From: CAZEYI01 sp964422855
GTDB taxonomy: Bacteria > Patescibacteriota > Gracilibacteria > Absconditabacterales > Absconditicoccaceae
Direction of reading: 5' to 3'
Assembly (NCBI GenBank): GCA_964422855.1
Contig: CAYRCS010000024.1
Location: forward strand, 1-15,724
DNA: 15,724 nucleotides
The position numbers and the translations under genes were made by a program. Each line of letters starts with the position of its first letter. Within the stretch, counting starts at the first letter, position 1. The notes under the pieces are model-generated. The model had not been told where the DNA came from, did no database searches, and was given only the letters and a program-made list of their open reading frames with translations. Shown here piece after piece: positions 9,001-15,724 of the stretch.

Positions 9001-9322
9001 TGCAGTATTGGATGCAGGAGCGACTAGATTTAAGCCTATTGTTATCTCTTCTTTGACAGCGGTTCTTGGTATTATTAGTCTGGCGTTCCAGGATGAGTTT
9101 TGGGCGTGATTGGCATGGACAGTTGTCTTTGGATTGTTGTTTTCAGCGTTTATGACGCTTATTAGTGTGCCTAGTATTTATTATGCTGTGTATCAACACA
9201 AGGCACCAAAGACTTATGTTTGGAAGGAGAGGGTGAGATCTTTTGTGAAGCGTGGATATGATTGGTTATTTATCCGTGTTCAACCGGTCTACAATAAAAT
9301 TATTGATCGTATTGGGCTATAA
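6026..9322 (+). CDS. RND-family (ACR_tran) efflux permease
   Basis: A 1098-residue membrane protein ending at TAA 9320-9322, with 18 in-frame TGAs read as Gly. After TM1 (about 27-45) it has the RND hallmark PKESTPDI...VYPGANPIDVDDLVTTEIE. Two large porter-like extracytoplasmic loops and two sets of TM helices follow (second half from about residue 580), the usual duplicated RND plan. TM4 reads FGMGIDTVIVIIEAA, with one Asp (418) where AcrB has Asp407-Asp408. TM10 reads GLVVNNAIFLID, with Asn971 where AcrB has Lys940. An acidic insertion of about 60 residues lies between TM6 and TM7. RND pumps are proton-driven exporters of drugs, lipids or metals; the substrate here is unknown. No membrane-fusion or TolC gene is nearby. 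Start ATG 6026 is chosen from homology; in-frame TTG 6011 and GTG 6023 are alternatives. Confidence 0.92.
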
Positions 9323-9334
9323 AAATTCTTATAC

Positions 9335-9364
9335 AAAAAGGAGCTACATATGTAGCTCCTTTTT
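9335..9364. terminator. Bidirectional Rho-independent terminator
   Basis: A perfect 30-nt palindrome with arms AAAAAGGAGCTACAT and ATGTAGCTCCTTTTT. The GC-rich core is flanked by an A-run and a T-run, so it works as a terminator on both strands. It lies between the convergent RND gene (ends 9322) and the surface-protein gene (ends 9379). Confidence 0.9.
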
Positions 9365-9378
9365 GTTTTTTATTATTA

Positions 9379-10338
9379 TTATTTCTTCTTTTTTCTCATG
9401 TGTCTTGCTACGCCGTATCCTATCAGTGTAAGTATTACTACCATTGCTATATTTTCTGTGGGTCATACCTTTGGTACGGTAGGAACTCACGGTCTAGGAG
9501 TGGTAGGTGTAGTAGGAGTACCGCTAGAAATGGTCTCATTCATAGTGTAGATTATTTCTCCGCCGATTTGTTTGCCTCCACTATCTAGGGCCATAAATCT
9601 TACTCTCTGTGGTGCGTTACTGGTCAGTGGAAAAGAGAATGTCTCTGCGCTCATGTTGGGTGTTCCTAGGAGTGTGAATTGTTGTGTCTGATTGTTTGCT
9701 AAGAATATCTGTACTTTACTTGCTGCGTCTATCTTAGTCCATTTGAGTGTAATAGTATTGCCTGCTCTTGTATGTGTGATATTTGCTAGTTTGAGATCAA
9801 AATCTCCCGGAGCATTGAGTACTTGTGCTGATCAATTGATACACTCATTACCTTCTCCATCTATTTGTGTAGCGAGTTTGAAGCATATCTCAGTAGGCGA
9901 TATTTCTCCCATGATATTGTCTGCGTTGTATGGCGCTACTGTAACATAATATATTTTGTTAGCATCTACATTATCTGTGAGATTGAGTTCAAATGTTACT
10001 TTGTTGTTGGCTGGAAGTGTTGTGAAATTAAAGTCTTTTTGTTTGTATTGGTCGAGTGCATCGAGATTGCTTCCTTGGAGATCGGCTAATTGTACTGGTC
10101 CATACATAACTACATATTTTTTGATAGGATCTCCTACTTCGTCTTTGATGATGGGCGATTCGAGAACTATTTTTGAAGTTGTTATTTCCTTAACAGCAAT
10201 TGATTCGCTGGTATATCAGAACTCAATATTGCTCGTTAAGCTCTGAATCAGTGAGTTGAATGTATCACTGTTTGCAAAAGTCGATCCGACGATGCTTGTT
10301 ACTGCTAGAGCGGCTATTGTAAGTTTGTGTATGCGCAT
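9379..10338 (-). CDS. Secreted, membrane-anchored fibronectin-III-like surface protein
   Basis: 319 residues from ATG 10336-10338 to TAA 9379-9381, with TGAs read as Gly. The signal peptide is MRIHKLTIAALAVTSIVGS followed by TFANS. Two beta-sandwich-like segments look fibronectin type III-like. The first (about 40-165) has IKKYVVMYGP and KIYYVTVAPYNA. The second (about 172-265) has APGDFDLKLANITHT and ITLKWTKID. A Pro/Thr-rich linker (SSGTPTTPTTPRPGVPTVP) follows, then VGPTEN, a hydrophobic helix of about 19 residues and a basic tail RHMRKKKK. This tripartite end resembles a sortase-type sorting signal without a canonical LPXTG, or a simple C-terminal membrane anchor. The domain calls rest on pattern only. 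The likely role is display of adhesive domains on the cell surface. It is convergent with the RND gene. Confidence 0.75.
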
Positions 10339-10377
10339 GTGAAAAAAAAGCTATTAAATATCATGTCTGTATATAAA

Positions 10378-10434
10378 ATTTGTCGTCGGCTTTGCTATGA
10401 GTTTTTCACAAAATTGCACGACAAATGTGAAAAA
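10378..10434. promoter_or_regulatory. Two interleaved inverted repeats upstream of surface-protein gene
   Basis: Repeat A: ATTTGTCGT (10378-10386) with ACGACAAAT (10418-10426). Repeat B: TTTTTCACA (10402-10410) with TGTGAAAAA (10426-10434). Each is a perfect 9-bp pair. They share base 10426, and the left arm of B lies in the loop of A, so they would be alternative structures or a pseudoknot in RNA. They lie in the 149-bp gap between comM (ends 10488) and the surface-protein ATG (10338). Neither is followed by a clean T-run. Confidence 0.4.
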
Positions 10435-10487
10435 ACTGTCAGAAATGATGACTTTTTATCTATTTGTGATATACTTTGGTTATCAGT

Positions 10488-12041
10488 TTATACGTCTTCG
10501 ACGAACATTGTTTTGCTCCTATACTGCATAGCTTCTGCGATATGATTGACCGTGACGTCAGGACTTGCTTCCATGTCTGCAATTGTTCTGGCGAGCTTCA
10601 TAGTTCTGTGTACTACTCTAGCAGATAGTGATAGACGAGTAGCAGCTTGTTCGAGAAAATCTTTGGCTGTTTTATCTAGTGGGATGTATTGGTCTATGTG
10701 TTTGGCACTGATATGTGCATTTGCCCTGATTCCGGTATCTCCAAATCTTTCTTGCTGGATACGTCGAGCGTTACTGACTTTGTTTCTGAGAGTTTCAGAG
10801 CTATCAGTCTGAGCGGTGTCGAGGATGGTGTCTATTTTTTCTCTGGGAATTTCGAGAATCATATCGATCCTATCCATGAGAGGTCAGGATACTTTGGACT
10901 GGTATTTTTTGATCTCCATAATAGAACTTTTGCATGGGATTTCTGGGTCTTTATAATAGCCACATGGCGATGGGTTCATGGTTGCCACAAACATAAAGTT
11001 TGCTGGATAAGTGACTGTACCACTGGCACGAGAGATGTGTATATCTTTGTCTTCGATAGGTTGGCGGAGGACTTCGAGCACTTCTCTGGGAAATTCTGGC
11101 AGTTCGTCGAAGAACAATATCCCTTTGTGTGATAGGCTTACTTCTCCAGGTTTGAGTTGAGAGCCTCATCATATTATAGAAACCTTGGATGCTGTATGAT
11201 GGACTTGGCGAAAAGGTCTTTGTGTGATGAGTGGTTTGTCTTTCCCCAATCATCCGACGAGTGAGTATATCTGACTGACTTCCAATATCTCTTCAAATCC
11301 CAATGGTGGCATGATGGATTGGAGTGCTTTGGCGAGCATGGTTTTGCCGCTTCCTGGGGAACCAACCATTAACAAGTTATGGAGTCAGGCTACCGCAACG
11401 GCTAGTGCGCGCTTGGCGATGATATGTCATTTAATATCCGCAAAATCGACTTCATAGTGGCTATTGTTTTGATAGAGTTGTTCGATATTTTTGGCTTGTG
11501 ATACTTGGGTAATTTGTTTCCCTTCTACAAAAAAATCCACCAAATCTTGGAAGTGTTTGAGTGGATATATCGTGATGTTTGGAATGTATTCGAGTTCATA
11601 TCTATTGTCTTCGGGGATGAAGAAATGTGTGTATCATTTTCTAGTAGCACTGATGACGGATGGGAGTAAGCCATTTACTCTTTTGATACTACCGTCGAGT
11701 CCTATTTCCCCAAAAAATAGGAATTTGTCTATCAGGTCTGCGTGATGAAATTTGTCTTCTTGGATGAGTAATAGTATTGCTAGTGCCATAGGGACGTCGA
11801 AGCTTGTTCCTACTTTTTTGATATCGGATGGTGCGAGATTGAGGACTATCTTGCGCTGAGGAAGATCGATGCCGACGTTACGGAAAGTTGCTCTGATGCG
11901 TTCTTTGGATTCTTTAATCGCTGCGTCTGGGAGACCGATAATTTCTATGATAGGCAGAGATCTGTTGCTGTCTACTTCTACCTGGATTTCAAATCACTCT
12001 AAGCCGACTGTCGCAAAGGTTTTGATTTTTTGCATAGGCAT
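10488..12041 (-). CDS. comM: ComM/YifB-family Mg-chelatase-like AAA+ ATPase
   Basis: 517 residues from ATG 12039-12041 (MPMQKIKTFATVGLEGF) to TAA 10488-10490, with several TGAs read as Gly. The N-terminal ChlI-like domain includes GLPDAAIKESKERIRATFRN and LAPSDIKKVGTSFDVPMAL. The Mg_chelatase AAA+ domain has Walker A GSPGSGKT (227-234), Walker B ILFFDELPEF (Asp312, Glu313) and VSGPLMDRIDM. The C-terminal domain has LSLSARVVHRTMKLARTIAD. ComM is a hexameric helicase that promotes branch migration during natural transformation. The usual four-Cys motif (CPCG...CxC) is reduced: here it reads NPSPCGYYKDPEIPCKSS, with only Cys360 and Cys370. It lies 67 nt downstream of the ABC transporter gene on the same strand. 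An alternative start is ATG 12033-12035. Confidence 0.94.
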
Positions 12042-12108
12042 TGGGATTTTGTTTTGACTGTAAAATCACACTTGAGATAGTGTTTGTGGGTTGGGATGCA
12101 AGGTGATT

Positions 12109-13839
12109 TTAGAATCAGGACTGTAGTTCCAGCATCTTCGCGTAGTTTCATTTTTTGCGGACGAGTTGAGCGTGTGTGCCGCGTTCGACGATCTGTCCAT
12201 CTTCTATGACTATGATATCATCTGCTTCTTTCACAGTCTGGAGTCTGTGTGCGATAATGATAACGGTTCTCTTTTCAAATAGTCTATGCAGCGCTTCTGC
12301 TATTTTTTCTTCGCTGATAGAATCGAGTGCGCTTGTAGGCTCATCGAGTAGTATTATTTCTGGATCTTTGAGGAAAATTCTTGCTATGGCTAGACGTTGA
12401 CGTTGGCCACCAGAAAGTCTGATGCCACGTTCGCCGATCTCTGTGTCTAGTCATTTGGGGAAGTCGTAAATGAACTCGCACCCGGCATCTTTGATAGCTT
12501 TGTCTACTATTTTTTTTGATGGTTTTCACTCTAGTGCGTATATCAAATTTTCATACACCGTCCCGTCAAAGACAGTAGGTTCTTGAGTCAGATAGCCGAT
12601 GTGTGGATAGTATGTTTTGAGTGCTGTCGCGGAAAGATCTTGTTTGTCTACATGGATGCTTCATTTGTCAGGATGCAGATAGCCAGCCAGTAGCTTGAGT
12701 ATTGTGGATTTCCCTCATCCACTTCATCATACGAAGGCAGTTTTTTTGCCGCCCTTGATTGCACATGAGAAGTTTTGAAGTACGATAGATCCTTCATCGT
12801 ATGTGAAATCCACATCGACCATATCTATGCTTCCTTGTTTGTATGTGAAAGTATCGCCTTTATAATATCATCTGATCGTTTTGGTATTATCAAAGAAATC
12901 TCGAATCTTTTGGATATAGGTGAAATTTTTGGTAATGTCTTTGAATACTTCGGTAGAACGTATTGTTGATGCCATGAGATATCCTATCATGGTGGTAGCT
13001 GCTACGAAATCGGCAAAGATAAATGTTCCTTGTTTGATATTGCTGACTGTATAAAACAGAACGATGACGATGATGGTGTAGATAAGTACTAATGGGACAT
13101 TGAACATCCCTCGAAGGTAGTCGTTGACTCTCATATTTGCTTTATTGGACTCCTCGTTTTGTTCGTCTAAGTATTTGATTTCTTCTTGTGTTTTGTGTGA
13201 TTGGAGGACTTCTTGTTTGCTCATAATCATACGCACCAGCTGCTTGGATACCATTTCTTCAGCTGTTCTTCTTTTTTCTCTTCGGTATATGGCGCCTTTG
13301 TTGATCTGATGTATAATTGCCAATACAAGTATGTATCATGCAACAAATGCAATCGCATATCGTATATTAAATGTTGCGATCAGTATAAAGAAAAATATAC
13401 ATTTGGCACCTATGTCGATGAAGCTATAAATGCTATCTATTATGGCTCAGGCTCGTTCGTCTGCGCCTTTACTTATCATGTAGATGAGTCTTCCTGTTCC
13501 ATATTTTTCAATAGTGGTATAATCTAAGTAGAAGAATTTTTTCATATATGTCCTAAGTATATGTCCTCTTATAGGGAATCGAGACTCTGATCGTCATCGG
13601 TGCTTGATGGCGTATTTGAGTGCTGTATGAAAGACGCATATTATCAGAAATCATCGTGCAATAATTTCTAGATAGTAGATATTTCTTTGTTCGGCAAAAA
13701 TCGCCATCCATCTAAAAACCAATATGGTGAGTATATCGAATGATGAAAATAATATAGCTTGGAGGATACACTTGGTAAATAATCGTCCAGTTTTGATGCC
13801 TGGTTCATAAAATCTATATAATGTTTGTCCTATATTCAT
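12109..13839 (-). CDS. ABC transporter half-exporter (membrane domain fused to ATPase)
   Basis: 576 residues from ATG 13837-13839 (MNIGQTLYRFYEPG) to TAA 12109-12111. The N-terminal about 320 residues form an ABC exporter type I membrane domain with about six hydrophobic helices and a long cytoplasmic helix, MVSKQLVRMIMSKQEVLQ. The ATPase domain has Walker A GGSGGGKST (371-379), Q-loop YLTQEP, signature LSGGQRQRLAIAR (from 475), Walker B IILLDEP and H-loop AHRL. It should work as a homodimer, or as a heterodimer with a partner elsewhere. The substrate (lipid, peptide or drug) cannot be told. Three of the five P-loop glycines (371, 372, 375) are TGA codons. An in-frame TTG at 13846-13848 precedes the ATG, and TAG at 13852-13854 bounds the frame. 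It is divergent from trmD. Confidence 0.93.
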
Positions 13840-13858
13840 GTATTGCAAAAACTAAATC

Positions 13859-13886
13859 TCGACTTTTTGTACCGAATGGGTATAGT
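13859..13886 (+). promoter_or_regulatory. Candidate promoter of trmD-glycosyltransferase
   Basis: -35 TCGACT (13859-13864) and -10 TATAGT (13881-13886) with a 16-nt spacer, 28 nt before the trmD ATG. The -10 sequence and spacing match the promoter proposed at 2648-2675. Confidence 0.45.
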
Positions 13887-13893
13887 AAAACAA
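13866..13893 (-). promoter_or_regulatory. Candidate promoter of the ABC exporter gene
   Basis: On the minus strand, -35 TTGTTT (13888-13893) and -10 TACAAA (13866-13871) with a 16-nt spacer. It overlaps the opposing trmD promoter within a 75-bp intergenic region, so the two may compete for RNA polymerase. Matches to consensus are moderate. Confidence 0.3.
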
Positions 13894-13914
13894 GTTTTTA
13901 TCATCGTGCGTACG

Positions 13915-14586
13915 ATGCATATCCATTTTGTTTCACTGTTTCCCGAGATATTTGACTCATTTTTGTCGACGTCTATCATCAAAAAAGCACAGGAAAAAAA
14001 GTTGCTGCAGTTTTCTATGATTAATCCAAGAGATTTTTGTGTCGACAAACATCAGCAAGTTGATGATACTGTCTATGGTGGTGGTGATGGGATGCTTATC
14101 AAGGCGCAGCCAGTGATTGATGCGGTAGAACGTATTGTTGCAGATATAGAAGGTGCTTGGGCAATCGTCATGACTTCTCCAAGTCAGGATGTTTTTGCAC
14201 AAAAACATGCGCACTTGTTTTCTAAGTATGATCATCTGATTTTTGTGTGTGGGAGATATGAAGGGATAGATTATCGTTTTGTCCAATACATGCGTGAGAA
14301 ATACGATGATATGTTTTTTGTTTTATCGCTCTGAGCTTTTGTTACTTTGGGTGGGGAAGTGCCTGCTATGGTGATGACAGAATCTATTGTAAGGCTCGTA
14401 TCAGGCGTGATCAAAGAACAATGAAGTTGGGAAGAAGAAAGCTACAGTGTCAAGAAATGATGATCGAATTTGGAACATCCACAATATACCAAACCAGCTG
14501 ACGTCCATGGATATAAAGTGCCTGATGTTTTGCTGAGCGGAGATCAGGGTGCGATACAAAAGTGGAAAGTAGACAATAGTTTGTAA
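13915..14586 (+). CDS. trmD: tRNA (guanine37-N1)-methyltransferase
   Basis: 223 residues ending at TAA 14584-14586, with four TGAs read as Gly. TrmD is a SPOUT (trefoil-knot) enzyme that uses S-adenosylmethionine to make m1G37, which prevents +1 frameshifting. Visible motifs are MHIHFVSLFPEIFDS at the N-terminus, VYGGGDGMLIKAQP (53-66), VCGRYEGID (111-119), LGGEVPAMVMTESIVRLVSGVI (145-166) and LEHPQYTKPADVHGYKVPDVLLSGD near the end. Two positions deviate. The usual SIGDYVL reads SLGAFVT (Asp to Ala141). The catalytic Asp of xDSF appears as Glu175 in EEESY. ATG 13915 is chosen because it gives the standard N-terminus; an in-frame ATG at 13876 would overlap the proposed promoter. The glycosyltransferase gene follows after 20 nt. 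Confidence 0.94.
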
Positions 14587-14606
14587 ATTTTATTTGTGTT
14601 TGCTCT

Positions 14607-15724
14607 ATGTCAGCAAAATTACAATTCTTGTATTTTGGAAGACTTGATGATGAAAAGGGCTTTGGTGCGATTGCGCAGATGCTTCAGTATTTTTTGCGTC
14701 AACAGAAAAAATTACCATTTGTGATAACTATTTTTGGAGCAGGAAAATATGAACAAGTTATCAAGAGATTGTCACATAAAGATAAAAATATCCATTATTT
14801 TGGATTTCAGCCTTTGAAGATTATCAAGCAACACGCTAAGCAGAGTGATTATATTCTTATGCCATCATTGTTTCTCGAAACCTTTGGTTTGTCGGCGCTC
14901 AATGCATTGTCTCGAGGAATGCCCGTGATAGGATACAAGAAGTGATGATTAGAGCCTTTTGTCTTGCCGGATTATAATATAGGACAGTTTTCTTGATCTC
15001 CAGAATGACAACTTAGATCTATGATAGAGAAAATTTTGTCTGGAGATGTTGATTATGTTAAGAACAAAAAATTGGTTCTTACTATTGCAGAGCGTTATAG
15101 TTTTGATGAACGATTTATTCTTTTTCAGAAGATTTTTGGTGGTCCCAAGAAGATATTGTTGGTAACGGATTTTGTCCAAAAACTATGAGGCATAGAAACC
15201 TACGTACACGATATTGCTGAAGAGCTGCGCCTCTACGGCTATACCATTCGTATTCTTGGTAGCGAGTGATGACAGACAAGATGATCTAGGTTGTGGTCTA
15301 TGTTGTTGTCCTTGTGTAATATATCTTTTGCTGTGCGTTTGAGATCTATGATTTGTAGGTTTAAACCTGATGCTATATGGTATCATAGCGTCTTGCGTTA
15401 TGTGGGTTGGTTGCCTTTGGCAGCTTCTGGTCGCTTGGCAAAGTCGTATGTGATGTTGCATGATCTGTGATATATCCATCCCTATCCACATCGTGTTTAT
15501 GAACAATCAGATATTCCGTCTTCGATTGGATTGTTTGCTTTTGTTCGTAGTGCAAGTAGTCACAATCCCTTGGTTTGGATTGTGGTTGCTATAAAATGGT
15601 GTATGGTGCGTTTGTTGCGAAGACAGTTTGATCGTATGAAAGCTGTCTTGGTGCCATCTGCCTTTATGCAGTCTTTGCTTTCTCCGTGGACAACAAATAG
15701 TATAAAAACTTTACCTCATTTTAT
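14607..15724 (+). CDS. Glycosyltransferase of unusual domain order, partial (3' end outside window)
   Basis: Open for 372 residues to the window end with nine TGAs read as Gly. Residues 1-175 look like the C-terminal, nucleotide-sugar-binding Rossmann half of a GT-B (GT4-like) enzyme: FLYFGRLDDEKGF, ITIFGAGKYE, IHYFGF and DYILMPSLFLETFGLSALNALSRGMPVIGY. The EX7E motif is E91-x7-Asn99, so the second Glu is missing. From residue 181 a GT-B N-terminal half starts afresh: KKILLVTDFVQKLGGIETYV, then YVMLHDLGYIHPYP and KAVLVPSAFMQSLL, where the linker to another C-terminal half is expected. No N-terminal half precedes the first domain, because trmD ends only 20 nt upstream. It probably acts on cell-surface glycans or lipids. 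No Shine-Dalgarno sequence is visible. Confidence 0.82.

Noticed and set aside
9865..10246. Plus-strand frames opposite the surface-protein gene
   Set aside because: They are antisense shadows of a continuous minus-strand gene with signal peptide, domain-like pattern and anchor; they show no recognisable family.
12054..12085. Small stem (ACACT/AGTGT) between the ABC gene and comM as a terminator
   Set aside because: The stem is only 5 bp with a weak T-tract; not convincing, and the two genes may still be co-transcribed.
12176..13527. Plus-strand frames across the ABC exporter gene
   Set aside because: Ser/Cys/Phe-rich antisense translations of a clear ABC transporter on the minus strand.
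1..15724. TGA read as tryptophan (code 4, as in mycoplasmas)
   Set aside because: TGA codons occupy glycine positions in HLGH, Walker A, VSGPL, GGIE and similar motifs; Trp would destroy these motifs, and Trp is elsewhere encoded by TGG.

Overview
The window reads as a low-GC metagenomic scaffold from a Patescibacteria/CPR bacterium that translates UGA as glycine (NCBI genetic code 25). That points to Candidatus Absconditabacteria (SR1) or Gracilibacteria (BD1-5); the window alone does not decide between them. With the standard code almost every gene is chopped up. With UGA read as Gly, ten genes become continuous, full-length or near full-length proteins; two more run off the window ends. 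Every stop seen is TAA or TAG. Many in-frame TGAs fall where the family has a conserved glycine, including the HIGH motif of ArgS and the Walker A loop of an ABC transporter. A 10-N run at 656-665 is an assembly gap.

Layout. 1-989 (minus): two small unrecognised genes, the upstream one with a signal peptide and interrupted by the gap, overlapping by 10 nt. 990-1228: divergent intergenic region with a 10-bp inverted repeat. 1229-2488 (plus): MgtC/SapB-DUF4010 membrane protein. 2487-2640 (minus): a self-contained tRNA-Val(GAC) unit with promoter, gene and terminator. 2648-9364 (plus): a promoter, then fatty acid desaturase, argS, a lipoprotein and a large RND-family permease, closed by a perfect palindromic terminator. 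9379-10338 (minus): a secreted fibronectin-III-like surface protein with a Pro/Thr linker and a C-terminal membrane anchor. 10378-10434: two interleaved inverted repeats. 10488-13839 (minus): an ABC exporter followed by comM. 13840-13914: compact divergent promoter region. 13915-15724 (plus): trmD, then an unusual glycosyltransferase that begins with the C-terminal half of a GT-B fold and leaves the window.

The content fits a small, probably host-dependent cell with a large envelope investment: cation transport or stress (MgtC), lipid modification, export (RND, ABC), surface protein and glycosylation, plus core translation (ArgS, TrmD, tRNA-Val) and DNA uptake/recombination (ComM). I found no CRISPR array, insertion sequence, prophage or rRNA. 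The most interesting features are the recoded catalytic motifs, the glycosyltransferase architecture, the RND permease lacking usual proton-relay residues, and the general absence of Shine-Dalgarno sequences. I did not find convincing evidence for a wholly new multi-gene system.
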